From assembly GCA_016715645.1 (NCBI GenBank), contig JADJZR010000014.1, positions 1 to 64,000 on the forward strand: a stretch of 64,000 nucleotides of DNA, written 5' to 3'. Positions 55,164-64,000 of this stretch are shown here, in pieces. The notes beneath the pieces are model-generated. The model saw nothing but the letters and a program-made list of their open reading frames with translations, did no database searches and was not told the origin of the DNA. The position numbers and the translations under genes are program-made. Source of the stretch: Elusimicrobiota bacterium. Its GTDB lineage: Bacteria > Elusimicrobiota > Elusimicrobia > FEN-1173. Position 1 is the stretch's first letter. Each line of letters starts with the position of its first letter.

Positions 55164-58100
55164 TCATTTTACCCAATGGCGGTAATAGTCTTGAACGGCC
55201 GGTTGCTGATCGGGAGGAACCGGCTCTTTCATTGCGTCGATGATGTCTTGGCGAAACGTTCCGGGAGAACGAAAATCTTCTTTTTTCGGAAGCGAAACAG
55301 GCCCGCCAACCCGTTGCCCTTTGATACGAATTGACCGCTTTTTTAATCGTCCCCGACCGCCTTTCAACGATGGGGACCTTCTGTTGCTTAAGGCTTCGTT
55401 TAATTTGGATTCCGCATTCCGTAAATGGTCGAGTGCCGTCGTTTGATACTCCGCCGCCGGTTCCGGATCGGACCGAACCAGATGTTCTCCGGCCAGGCCC
55501 ATGGCCTCCACCGCATCGTCTAAAAATCGAGCGGCCCGCGGCGAAATCACTCCACTTTCGAAGGCCGATGCTCTCAAGTCGTCCGATGTCCGGCGGGTAT
55601 CGCCGGCCAGCGTGCCCTGTTCCTTTGATTGGCTCGACAAAGAAACTTTTTCTTGGTCCGATATCGAAATTTCCTTTTGCCCCAACTCATCGCCAATCCT
55701 TTTTGATTCGGCCGCGATTTCCGAATAAACCAGGTCGGTTTCTTTAGGATCTCCCGCGGCATTGGCGGCGGCCAGATCGTACACCCGCAAGAGCGCTTTG
55801 TAGGTGGACGCGCCATCACCCGCCCGCAACGCCCGTTGGATATCGGACACTGCCATTCTCAGAAAGGGGTTATCCCTCCCGTCCATTTCGGATTGCCACC
55901 GAGTCACCGCCGTTCTCAAAGAATTCAACGCTTCCTGTTGACGCATTCCTCGGCGCGACCGAACTGTATCGACCACCGCCATCGTTCCACTCTGAAGATG
56001 TTCCTGCCGATCCGCCAACCGCTTCACCGTTTCAAGGGCCATGCGAATTGTTTCGTCGTCTTGGTCGTCATCACCCCCGCTTTGCAACCCATCGCCCCCC
56101 GCCCCCGACTGAGCCAACTGGCGTTCAATTTCCTTGAGCTCGTCCAACGCCTCTTTCGCTGCCGAAAGGGCGTCGGCGCCGTCGGATCGATCCAGCGCCG
56201 CGCCCAATCGTTCCAGCGCATCGGACACCCTGTCAAACCGCAGCGTTTCTTTTCGGTAGCCTCTTTCACTCTCTTCATGCGCGGATTGCAGTTTCTCCAG
56301 TTTTTCTTGGATTCGTTTAACGGCGGCTTCCAAGGCCTGAACTGTTTTTTGAAACTGTTCCCGTTGGTCTCGGCTTAACGCATCAACGCTCGATAAGGAC
56401 TGGACCAAATGTTCGGCCCTGATCTTAAGGTCTCCGTGATCACGCACAAGGCCTCGTGTTTGTTGTTCACGCAGAGAAGCCTCCCCGATCCTTTGCATTG
56501 CCTCCAGACGGGAAACCAACTGGTTCATGGCCTTTTCGGCCTTGGTTTTGTCCGCGGCGCTGAGAGCACGGTCGGTTTCCGGAACATCATACTGAGCCAC
56601 GTCGCCGAGCCCTTCGGCCAGCGTGTGATAATCCATCAGCGTGTCAGGGTCGACGCTCTCAGAGTTTTCCATGCGGTCCAACAGTTCTTCCAGGCGTTGA
56701 ATATCCGATGAGAGCCGTCGAGCCATCTGACGTTGTTCCGTCAACAACGAGGACCAGTTGGGAGTGGATACCGCCAGGCCTTCCGGGTTTGTTGGCCCGC
56801 GAAGATCCGCCAAAACAGCGCGCTGTTCATTCACCCGTTCGAGAAGAGACCGCTGAAAGTCAGCCAATTCGTCCTGCAATTTGAGTTGATCCAACCGTGA
56901 GTCCAGCACGTTCACAGACCGCGTCAGCGTCTGGCCGCGCCCCGGAGGGACGCACCAATCCTGAGCTTCCAAATAGAAATCGACTCGATCCCCATGGTTT
57001 AATAGGAATGGCGCCAAATCCCAGGGGCGTTCAACCCACTTGTCCAAAGTCCCCCGGGTCAATTCTTCCCATCTGTTCCGACGCCACGAGCCTTCGTTGA
57101 TCCGCCAAACAAAATCCAACCAGCGCAATCCCGTGTCATCGCTGACCTCAACTGTGATCTGTATTTGGTCTTGAACATCGGCATTAACGTTTTCCGATGG
57201 CCCCAACATTGTCACCGTGGGGGGCTGATCCACATCGACGTCAACAACAAGTTCCGCGACGGCGGTTTCGGCCTCTCGATCCCGAACAGCCCATAACTGC
57301 CGACGAAACGATCGATCAATTCTTTCTTCCCAAGTCCATTCCCCGCCGGCTTTTTTCAAGGGGGGGCCCTCTGAAAGACGGGGCAGGCTGCCGGCTGGGT
57401 TTAACGTTAATCGCCATTGAACAAAACTACCGGCCCACACTTTAATCGACAAAAGATCGTGGATGGTTTCGGTTTTTTTACCCATGTAAGGAGGAGGAGT
57501 CACCTGGGCCGTCAACCGTACCAAATGGGGCGGATCGAAGGGGGTTAGCTTGAATGACCTCGTTTGAAAAAGGCCTTCGCGAACACGGTAAGATAAAGGG
57601 TCTCGCAACGAAGTCAAGATTGCGCCATATCGTCCGTCGGGACTCAACGCCAGCGGTCGATTCTCCCATTGGCCGCCAAGGCCCTTAACCTCCAATTGGG
57701 GTGTTCGCGCATTCTCCCGAAAGGAACGGACTTGGATCAACACATCGGCCCCCCGGGCAAACCTGGCGTTGCCCGGTACCACCTCCAAATCCCGACGCGG
57801 CGATAGTCCCCCTGCCAAAAAGGCCGCTCCCCACAATCCCACCCCGCCGATCAATAAAGCGTAGTCCCATCCCCAACGGGGTTCCCACATCCGGCGAATC
57901 CATGCCACGGGAAAAATTGATTGGGCTTGATCCAGCGCGCGCTCATGAAAAATCGATTTAGTTTCACTTTCAGCCAGCTGGTATGCGGTGTGAAACACGT
58001 CCGTTGGATTCACCCCCCATTTTACCGCCAGGGTTTCCCAACCAGCCGTTCGAGCCGCGGACCATAAGTTTTTGGCCAGAAGAAACAAGACCAAAACGAA

Positions 58101-58271
58101 CACGCAGGCGGTTACCACATATTCTCCGCCCAGAGATGTCCACCTGAAAAACAGGGTCACCGCCAAAACAGCCACCGCGCCAATTCCCACCCATCGGGCC
58201 GCCACCGGGGCCAGAGCTAAAACCATCGCCGCATACCGGACACGTAAAAGAAACGGATTGAACGAGCTCAT
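55164..58271 (-). CDS. DUF4175-like large membrane protein
   Basis: A 1035-residue protein. The N-terminal 150 residues have two or three membrane helices (about 20-70 and 140-165). A beta-rich extracytoplasmic region follows (about 170-430, with VTPPPYMGKKTETIHDLLSIKVWAGSFV). A very long charged helical or coiled-coil region covers about 480-960 (QLVSRLEAMQRIGEASLREQQ and so on). A low-complexity basic tail ends in YYRHWVK. I recall this layout as DUF4175, encoded with MoxR/vWA genes. The ATG at 58271 overlaps the next gene's stop; the reading to 58403 is a shadow. It is last in the block. Confidence 0.8.
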   Translation of the reverse strand: MSSFNPFLLRVRYAAMVLALAPVAARWVGIGAVAVLAVTLFFRWTSLGGEYVVTACVFVLVLFLLAKNLWSAARTAGWETLAVKWGVNPTDVFHTAYQLAESETKSIFHERALDQAQSIFPVAWIRRMWEPRWGWDYALLIGGVGLWGAAFLAGGLSPRRDLEVVPGNARFARGADVLIQVRSFRENARTPQLEVKGLGGQWENRPLALSPDGRYGAILTSLRDPLSYRVREGLFQTRSFKLTPFDPPHLVRLTAQVTPPPYMGKKTETIHDLLSIKVWAGSFVQWRLTLNPAGSLPRLSEGPPLKKAGGEWTWEERIDRSFRRQLWAVRDREAETAVAELVVDVDVDQPPTVTMLGPSENVNADVQDQIQITVEVSDDTGLRWLDFVWRINEGSWRRNRWEELTRGTLDKWVERPWDLAPFLLNHGDRVDFYLEAQDWCVPPGRGQTLTRSVNVLDSRLDQLKLQDELADFQRSLLERVNEQRAVLADLRGPTNPEGLAVSTPNWSSLLTEQRQMARRLSSDIQRLEELLDRMENSESVDPDTLMDYHTLAEGLGDVAQYDVPETDRALSAADKTKAEKAMNQLVSRLEAMQRIGEASLREQQTRGLVRDHGDLKIRAEHLVQSLSSVDALSRDQREQFQKTVQALEAAVKRIQEKLEKLQSAHEESERGYRKETLRFDRVSDALERLGAALDRSDGADALSAAKEALDELKEIERQLAQSGAGGDGLQSGGDDDQDDETIRMALETVKRLADRQEHLQSGTMAVVDTVRSRRGMRQQEALNSLRTAVTRWQSEMDGRDNPFLRMAVSDIQRALRAGDGASTYKALLRVYDLAAANAAGDPKETDLVYSEIAAESKRIGDELGQKEISISDQEKVSLSSQSKEQGTLAGDTRRTSDDLRASAFESGVISPRAARFLDDAVEAMGLAGEHLVRSDPEPAAEYQTTALDHLRNAESKLNEALSNRRSPSLKGGRGRLKKRSIRIKGQRVGGPVSLPKKEDFRSPGTFRQDIIDAMKEPVPPDQQPAVQDYYRHWVK

Positions 58272-60220
58272 ACGAGCCCCCGGCGACGGCGCCACACCCA
58301 TTCCGCCACAAGCGCAATCAGGCCCGGCAAAAGGAAGAGTGTTGATAAAGAGGACGTTGAGACGTTTTTTCTCATCTGTCGGTTCCATCTTGACCAAACC
58401 CAACGGTTAAAATCCGCCGCGGACACAAACTCTCCGCCCGAGGTCCGGGCCCGATCGGCCAAACGAGCCGGATCCGGCCGCAAATCGATCTGCTCGTCCC
58501 ATCCTGAAGAAATGTCCCCCCAAAAGTGATCAGCTTCGGATTTTTCCACCCACACACTGAATTCGTAGGGACCGGGAGCGGGCGGAGTGAATGAACCAAC
58601 GTATCGACCTGGCCGATCCCCCGCACGAATCGGCACAGAAACCCGACTCCCCCCCAGGGCGCGCGCGTAAAGGCGCAGTGAGGGCCTTCCTTTGACGGGA
58701 ACATGAACGGTTAGGAGAACCGTTTCTCCCGCTGACAATACGCCGGTGGGTCGATCCATTCGAACGGTTCCAGCTCCGGGTGAAGAGGCGAGCCAACGAA
58801 TCACATTTTCCCAAAACCGCTGATAATCGCCGGGCCCCTCCCCTCGGCGTCCTCCTTCCATCGCCCATCGCCAACTGGTTCGGTTGGCCAAACCAAGGGA
58901 CCGACCGCGATCCAAAGAGAGTTCGGCTAAAACAGGTCGACCGCCCGGTTCGGTCGCCAAAATACGGGCGCCGGGTTTAAGTTTTTCCGGGAAGAAACCG
59001 GACCCTTCCAAAACGCCCATTCGATCCCACCGATTCTCCTTGGCGTCCCCCAATGACAGGAGGGGGTGACTCCCATCGTTGGCAATGAGCGTAAACCGCT
59101 CCGGACCGGAAACGGTGCTTTCCCCCATCCAGGGCGACAAGGGCAGAGGAGAAGGGGGGTCTTCAACAAACAAGACTCCTCCTCCCCGGCGAACCCACTC
59201 CTCCAAAGCCCCCATAAAAGAAGTGCCTAACGCAAACCTTAATGCGGTCCAATCCTCTAAGATCACAGCCGAAAACGTGGGAAGTTGGGCCACTAACTCC
59301 TGGGAGGTTGGAAATGGAATGAGCGACAAATCCCGATCACCGTAACCCAAAGCGTCTTCGGGGTCACGAAGGACCACAAATGACACCAGTTCCACCGCCG
59401 GGTCATTTTTCAGTTGCGCCCTTAAAAAATTAGTGTGAGCCCCGGGGCGCCCAGATATATAAAGGGTCCGCACTCGGTCTCGTTGCACATCCACAACAAA
59501 CCGACGGATGTTGTTGCCCAGACGCGTTTCGCCCGCAGCCGGATCGATACGGATCTCTCCCGATACCCCGCCCTCCCGGGCGGGTGTCCATTGAAACGAC
59601 ACGGGTGCGGCCCCATCGGACACCTCGACGACCCGACCATCGACACGACGCCCCCCCACGAACAGGGAAACGGAAGCGGTGCGAACCGGCCCCCGAGCGA
59701 TCAGTCTTGCGGAAACGGTCGCCGGCGCGCCCGAAAAGGCCACGGGAGGACTTTGAATTGATTCCACCGCCAGATCCGCCGCGGTTTCCTCACTGCCCAC
59801 TCCGACCACAAAAAGGGGAACCCCCAGTCCATCGGCGTTATCGGACCATTTTCCGTCGGAAAACAAGAGGACGGCATCGGGCGGGTTCGACCCAAGCGCT
59901 TGCATCAACACCCGTCCTGAACAACCGGGTTTAATCGGGCGAACAGTGTCCAGTGTCAAGTCGTCCGCCTTTTCCCAATCTAGACCGAGCAGATAGTGGG
60001 GGATCTGTTGGTTCCTGGATTGGACTTTTTTCCAGGCTGACCGGGCCCGAGCCCATCGGGAAACGGGCCCGTCAGGTTCCCCCATGCTGGCGGACGCGTC
60101 CCACACCACGGCCCACGACACGGTCCGGCCCCGGCCCGGGAACGGGACACCCATTAATAATATCCCCAGGGCGATCAGCCCCAACGTGACACCTCGAACA
60201 ATCCACGAAGTCTTTGTCAT
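58268..60220 (-). CDS. Membrane protein with vWA and glutamine-amidotransferase-like domains
   Basis: A 650-residue protein with an N-terminal helix (about 8-28) and C-terminal helix (about 620-642). Residues about 35-150 form a vWA-like fold with the metal site DASASM (MIDAS DxSxS). A beta-rich Ig-like region (about 155-245) is followed by a class-I GATase-like fold (about 250-440, LYISGRPGAHTNFLRAQLK, VRRGGGVLFVED). It resembles the large vWA proteins between BatA and DUF4175 in Planctomycete and Bacteroidete clusters. The catalytic Cys of GATases is not evident, so a structural role is likelier. Confidence 0.8.
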   Translation of the reverse strand: MTKTSWIVRGVTLGLIALGILLMGVPFPGRGRTVSWAVVWDASASMGEPDGPVSRWARARSAWKKVQSRNQQIPHYLLGLDWEKADDLTLDTVRPIKPGCSGRVLMQALGSNPPDAVLLFSDGKWSDNADGLGVPLFVVGVGSEETAADLAVESIQSPPVAFSGAPATVSARLIARGPVRTASVSLFVGGRRVDGRVVEVSDGAAPVSFQWTPAREGGVSGEIRIDPAAGETRLGNNIRRFVVDVQRDRVRTLYISGRPGAHTNFLRAQLKNDPAVELVSFVVLRDPEDALGYGDRDLSLIPFPTSQELVAQLPTFSAVILEDWTALRFALGTSFMGALEEWVRRGGGVLFVEDPPSPLPLSPWMGESTVSGPERFTLIANDGSHPLLSLGDAKENRWDRMGVLEGSGFFPEKLKPGARILATEPGGRPVLAELSLDRGRSLGLANRTSWRWAMEGGRRGEGPGDYQRFWENVIRWLASSPGAGTVRMDRPTGVLSAGETVLLTVHVPVKGRPSLRLYARALGGSRVSVPIRAGDRPGRYVGSFTPPAPGPYEFSVWVEKSEADHFWGDISSGWDEQIDLRPDPARLADRARTSGGEFVSAADFNRWVWSRWNRQMRKNVSTSSLSTLFLLPGLIALVAEWVWRRRRGLV

Positions 60221-60960
60221 TTTGTTTGCATGCGTTGAACTTTCCGTTCAATGAACGGTTGATGAACCGCATCTGTTTTATAGGTTCCGGTGACGCTAAA
60301 AACAACGATATTGACCCACTGACGCAGACTCTTCTCACGCTGGGCTTCGCCGCCCGGGACACAGGGCAGTAATGGATCCCCTTTCCGATCCCGTGCAAGA
60401 GCGCCCATGAGGTCGTTGGCGCACCACACAGCCACCAGCCGATCCGCCAGCCAAAGCCCCTGGAGGTCACCATCGGCTCGTTTTCGGCCGGCGGCGCCCT
60501 GGGTCAGAAAAAAGGCCCGATGGAGGGCGTGATCCGCAGGGATCGGACGCCAGCGGCTTCCCGGAAACAACGTGTCGGGCAAACGGCGAACGGATCTGGA
60601 AAACGCCGACTCCAAGGACGCCTGAGCGTCATCGAAGAAAAAGAACCCGCCCGCCGAAAGATATCGGCGGGCGATCTCCAAATCATTCTCCGATAAATTA
60701 ACCGGACCTTGACCGCCGACCACCAGAAAAGGGGATTCAAAAATCGCCGGATCTTCAAGCCGCACCACGCGTCGCCGGGGGTCGGGGTCCAGCCGGGTCA
60801 GATTCCGCAAAGTCAGGACGTTCCCTTCCCAAAAATCGGGGTATGGATCCCACCGGCCCGGCCGTTCGAGCTGGGCAAACACAAATCGGTCCGCTTCCGC
60901 CGCCTGTAACGCCAGACACCCCCCCACTAATCCGAACAAGAGAGCCGTTGTTTTTTTCAC
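60217..60960 (-). CDS. DUF4159 exported protein
   Basis: A 247-residue exported protein with a signal peptide (about 1-20, TALLFGLVGGCLALQAAEA). The DUF4159 body has FVFAQLERPGRWDPYPDFWEGNVLTLRNLTRL, LSENDLEIARRYLSAGGFFFFDDAQ and WVNIVVFSVTGTYKTDAVHQ. I use the GTG at 60960 (AAGGAGACGTTC ahead), which overlaps the BatA stop; the reading to 61050 lies inside the previous gene. The C-terminal NIVVFSVTGTYKTDAVH motif is the part I associate most clearly with DUF4159. Confidence 0.82.
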   Translation of the reverse strand: MKKTTALLFGLVGGCLALQAAEADRFVFAQLERPGRWDPYPDFWEGNVLTLRNLTRLDPDPRRRVVRLEDPAIFESPFLVVGGQGPVNLSENDLEIARRYLSAGGFFFFDDAQASLESAFSRSVRRLPDTLFPGSRWRPIPADHALHRAFFLTQGAAGRKRADGDLQGLWLADRLVAVWCANDLMGALARDRKGDPLLPCVPGGEAQREKSLRQWVNIVVFSVTGTYKTDAVHQPFIERKVQRMQTK

Positions 60961-62927
60961 GAACGTCTCCTTCGAAACAGGACCAAGAACACCGTCTCCA
61001 ACGCCGCCAAGACCAAGATGATTTTCGCCAACAGGGGCGTCAGGTCCCATCCCCTCAACACGTTCAAGAGTTTCGTCGGTTGGGCCCCCTCCGCGGACAA
61101 CAGCCGTCCCGGAACAGGTCCCAACCCCGAGGTGAATTCCGATAGGGTCAGACGAATGGGATTGCCTTCGTGATCCCCTCTCACGTTCACCGCAAATCGA
61201 TGTCCCGTAGTCCCCTGAATCTCATAAAAACCGGGGAGATCGGTTTCGGCGTAATGCCAACGCCCCTTCTCCCAGGAGAACGTCCCTCTTTTTCCATCCG
61301 GCCGAATCAACGAAAGAGGTTGGTCCTCCGGCCCCGCCTGTTCGAGAGTATCGCCAACAAAGAAAGCGGGCATCGTCTTGTCCTTATTATTTTCCGACAA
61401 CCAATGGATCAGTTCGTTGACCATAATTGGATAGGCCGCCCGTGCGGGAAACGACGTCCAATCACGGTCAATGCTGGTTCCCCAGAATGCCACTCGCCCC
61501 GCTCCCACCGACCGAAGACTAAGCACAGGCTGACGGGTACGATTCGTTTCCAATACGACGAAAGAGTCAGGACGAAGAGAACCTGTCACCATCCTATCCA
61601 ACGAGGTTGAGTTCCAAGAGAACCCCTTGAGCGAAGAAAGAAGGGGCCCTTCCACAAACCGCATGGTTTCGTCCGTGTCCACGACATCAAAGGATCCCAG
61701 TGGCAAGAGGTCACCAAGTGTCCGCCACCCGCCGCGGTCCCCCGCCGTGACCCAAACCCCTCCTCCATTTTGAACAAAGGTTGTTAAAGCCATCACAAGA
61801 TCCCCGGAAAGGGGGGGCGGATTAAAAAGGAGGACAACCGAATAGGCAGGTTTTTCTTCCCCGCCCCCTAGGACCGAAAGAAGGTTGTCGGGAGACGAAT
61901 TTCCCACTGCCAACGCGTCCGTGCGTAACCGGTTCAACACCGGTCGAACAAAGTATGTTTCGTCCCCCACCGGGGAAAGGCTGGGTGCGCCGTTAACCAC
62001 CAACACCGCCCCCGAACGTGTTTCGGGCGGGGCGTAGTACCACCGGTCGTCCGTAGGTAGAGAATCGTTGTCCAGCATAATTTCGGTTGGCCCTTTGACA
62101 AAGGGAATGGCCGCTACACCCGTTTCGCCGTCCCAAGCCACAATACCCCTAGCCGAAAAGCGGCCTTTTTGAGCCACCGACCACGTCCGACTTGAGGAGG
62201 ACCCCCAACGATGAGCCTTGACGCGCAAAGGAAAACCCGGCAAAGACGGTTCCAGGCCCGTTATGGCGCCGTTAGGGAAAGGATCGGTTACTTGAACAGC
62301 CACGATAAAAAAATTCTCATCGTTCTCGGTCAAACGAACCGGCCCCCCGTGAGCCGCCATATCCGACAACACGACCACCGTTCCACTGCGCCCCAACAAA
62401 GAACGGGCTTGGTCTAAACCCACGGAATAACGGGTGGTGCGATGCGTAGGCTCCACGGACTGGAGCGTGGTTAAAAGGGACCGAACGTCTTGGGTCACTG
62501 GAACAGACCGTTCCACCCGGTCGGAAAAAACAACCAGTCCCCATGTATCCTCGTCTCGACGGGACTCCAATAATAGTCGGGCCAGCGACCGAGCTCGATC
62601 AAACGCCGATTGGCCGTATTGTGCGGCGCGCATGGAATAAGATGCATCCAAAAGCACCACACCCCGCCTCCCCGTAGACCCCAAGGCGCCTTGAAAAACC
62701 GGGCGCGCCAAAGAAATGATAATCATCGCGATCAACGCTGTTCGAACGATCAGCAACAGCCATCGACGCAATTGGGCCGGCAAAAAATGATCCCGGAGCG
62801 ATTCGCGCAACACGTCCACATTTGAAAAGAGTGTGAGAGGAGCCCGCCGTCGACCCCAAAAATGAAGGACGAGCGGGAGAGCCGCTAAGGGAAGTCCCCA
62901 CAAAAATAAAGGGCGAATAAAGTTCAT
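60957..62927 (-). CDS. BatA-like membrane protein with vWA domain
   Basis: A 656-residue protein. The N-terminal 80 residues match the BatA leader (MNFIRPLFLWGLPLAALPLVLHFWGRRR, followed by a second helix LLLIVRTALIAMIIISLARPVF). A vWA domain (about 88-195) has DASYSM (MIDAS), TWGLVVFSD and VVVLSDMA. A long extracytoplasmic region follows, including a second GATase-like fold (about 295-480), and the C-terminus has a helix (about 630-650). It lies directly after the DUF58 gene. Confidence 0.85.
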   Translation of the reverse strand: MNFIRPLFLWGLPLAALPLVLHFWGRRRAPLTLFSNVDVLRESLRDHFLPAQLRRWLLLIVRTALIAMIIISLARPVFQGALGSTGRRGVVLLDASYSMRAAQYGQSAFDRARSLARLLLESRRDEDTWGLVVFSDRVERSVPVTQDVRSLLTTLQSVEPTHRTTRYSVGLDQARSLLGRSGTVVVLSDMAAHGGPVRLTENDENFFIVAVQVTDPFPNGAITGLEPSLPGFPLRVKAHRWGSSSSRTWSVAQKGRFSARGIVAWDGETGVAAIPFVKGPTEIMLDNDSLPTDDRWYYAPPETRSGAVLVVNGAPSLSPVGDETYFVRPVLNRLRTDALAVGNSSPDNLLSVLGGGEEKPAYSVVLLFNPPPLSGDLVMALTTFVQNGGGVWVTAGDRGGWRTLGDLLPLGSFDVVDTDETMRFVEGPLLSSLKGFSWNSTSLDRMVTGSLRPDSFVVLETNRTRQPVLSLRSVGAGRVAFWGTSIDRDWTSFPARAAYPIMVNELIHWLSENNKDKTMPAFFVGDTLEQAGPEDQPLSLIRPDGKRGTFSWEKGRWHYAETDLPGFYEIQGTTGHRFAVNVRGDHEGNPIRLTLSEFTSGLGPVPGRLLSAEGAQPTKLLNVLRGWDLTPLLAKIILVLAALETVFLVLFRRRRS

Positions 62928-62936
62928 GGGACCAAA

Positions 62937-63845
62937 TTATCTCCGTCCGGCACGCCGGCGTAAAAACGCCGACAACTCCGCGTCCACGGGCCGATCGGTA
63001 CGGCAGAGATGATAATCCACTGACAGTGCGGCCAACCCTCGTGTTAACGAAAGTTGCCTGTTCTCCATTTTGGATCGGTAAGCTTCATGAACAGTATCCA
63101 GATCAACGTTAAGAGAATCAGACGATTCCAAATCTTCGATTCGCCCGGCCCCTCCACCCAACGAAAGGTCCAGCTCCACCGGATCCAAAATTTGCAATGC
63201 GCAAACGTCACGCCACGCCGTCGTCAACAGGCGAAATCCGCCAAACACATCCTCCAGGGGCCCTAAAAAATCCGACACAACGATCACCGCCCCCCGGCCT
63301 CGGGCTCTTTGAACAAAAGATCCCAACGCATGAGCGAAAGAAGTTTTATGACCAATCGGAATATTCTGAAGGGAGAACAAAAAACGCGACCACATCTCGT
63401 CACCCCTTCGCGGGGGCTGATAGGACAGTAAAGTTTGCTCAAAAAAGCCCCACCCAAACGATTCCTGGCATCGCCTAAAGACGTGGGCCAACCCGGCGGA
63501 CAGATGCATGGCAAAATGGGATTTGGGGTTGCGATGGGCCCCGCTAAAGGTCATAGACCGGGAGACGTCAATCAGCAACACAGCGCGAAGGTGGGACTCT
63601 TCCCGTTCTTCCCGGACAGTCCAGCGGTCGGATCGGGCGTAAAACTTCCAATCGATACGACGGTGATCGTCACCGGGAGAATAAGCCCGTCGATCAACAA
63701 ATTCTCCCGCTTGGCCCCGACGCGAACCGGTGTAACGCCCCGACGAGGGTCCCTCGGCCGATCCCCGCGGGAAAAAACGCGCCGGTCCCAGACGCGCCAA
63801 CCAAGAAAGGTCGAGCGATTTCGATTCTCGCCCGAGCTCAGTCAC
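62937..63845 (-). CDS. DUF58 domain protein
   Basis: A 302-residue cytoplasmic protein. It has EFVDRRAYSPGDDHRRIDWKFYARSDRWTVREEREES (about 48-85), the DUF58 signature, followed by a degenerate vWA fold with LLIDVSRSMTFSG (about 90-103, MIDAS DxSxS) and VIVVSDFLGPLEDV (about 185-198). The GTG at 63845 has GGGAGTTAGATC ahead, 6 bp after the MoxR stop. DUF58 proteins are regular partners of MoxR AAA ATPases. Confidence 0.9.
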   Translation of the reverse strand: MTELGRESKSLDLSWLARLGPARFFPRGSAEGPSSGRYTGSRRGQAGEFVDRRAYSPGDDHRRIDWKFYARSDRWTVREEREESHLRAVLLIDVSRSMTFSGAHRNPKSHFAMHLSAGLAHVFRRCQESFGWGFFEQTLLSYQPPRRGDEMWSRFLFSLQNIPIGHKTSFAHALGSFVQRARGRGAVIVVSDFLGPLEDVFGGFRLLTTAWRDVCALQILDPVELDLSLGGGAGRIEDLESSDSLNVDLDTVHEAYRSKMENRQLSLTRGLAALSVDYHLCRTDRPVDAELSAFLRRRAGRR

Positions 63846-63851
63846 GACGAT

Positions 63852-64000
63852 CTAACTCCCTTCCTTTAAAAATTGTTGGATGAGTTCGTCGGGTCGACGC
63901 CCCTCAGCTTGGCCTCGAAACGAAACGATGAGCCGATGACGCAAAACCGGCGCCGCCAACGCGGCCACATCGTCCCACGACACCGTGAATCGGCCGTTAA
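63852..64000 (-). CDS. MoxR-family AAA ATPase, C-terminal fragment at window edge
   Basis: The last 49 codons read FTVSWDDVAALAAPVLRHRLIVSF, then GQAEGRRPDELIQQFL and the stop. The PVLRHRLI motif is the usual MoxR C-terminal lid sequence. The AAA core lies beyond the edge. Its position ahead of DUF58 is standard: MoxR, DUF58, vWA proteins. In other bacteria MoxR ATPases act as chaperones for vWA-containing assemblies. Confidence 0.85.
   Translation of the reverse strand, partial: NGRFTVSWDDVAALAAPVLRHRLIVSFRGQAEGRRPDELIQQFLKEGS

Overview
The window looks like bacterial chromosome of about 57-60% G+C. Every intact host gene, about 48 of them, lies on the minus strand; the only plus-strand coding is transposon debris and one small gene fragment. 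Genes are packed with 4-bp ATGA or 1-bp overlaps, so the host DNA reads as a few very long operons. The gene set points to a free-living, respiring bacterium, most plausibly Elusimicrobiota or a neighbouring lineage: an 11-subunit complex I, the MoxR/DUF58/BatA/DUF4159/vWA/DUF4175 block, a CHASE2 Ser/Thr kinase, csaB with DUF5693, and a one-domain histone. That placement is inference from gene content, not from a phylogeny.

Layout from left to right. 1-1069: a decayed integrase-type transposase. 1202-6042: a signalling module (FHA protein, PP2C phosphatase, CHASE2 kinase, cyclic-nucleotide-domain protein). 6077-17348: proS, rseP, a P-type Ca2+ ATPase, dxr, cdsA, uppS, frr, pyrH, tsf, rpsB, transcribed right to left behind a probable attenuator (17378-17407). 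17587-18192: an archaeal-type ferredoxin and tatA copy 1. 18248-24100: a mobile-element island holding a 179-bp palindromic element, a 214-bp MITE-like element, an IS with 22-bp inverted repeats and a 5-bp target duplication inserted inside an older transposase gene, and an IS1634-like element. 24632-25679: a secreted protein of unknown function and tatA copy 2.

25682-37923 is a respiratory operon read right to left: histone, menG/ubiE methyltransferase, nuoA-B-C-D-H-I-J-K-L-M-N without nuoE, F or G, polyprenyl diphosphate synthase, tatA. It makes a proton pump without the NADH-oxidising module together with quinone-synthesis enzymes. The nearby ferredoxin is a plausible, unproven electron donor. 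37985-44955 carries a ThiF/MoeB enzyme, dus, tsaD, a small membrane protein, ctpA, envC-like and ftsX. 45001-50077 carries csaB, DUF5693 and glgA (the last two frameshifted) and galT. 50070-55107 carries scpB, scpA, trpS, a CCA transferase and a TPR/metalloprotease-like protein. 55164-64000 is the MoxR/Bat-like block, cut by the right edge.

The observations most worth following are (1) a 59-residue bacterial histone-fold protein at the head of the respiratory operon, too short for ordinary ORF calling; (2) a small dispersed inverted-repeat element that makes 8-bp target duplications, has inserted in frame into the kinase and adds about 60 residues to it; and (3) another copy of that element at the 3' end of the Ca2+ ATPase gene, where the last two membrane helices are missing.
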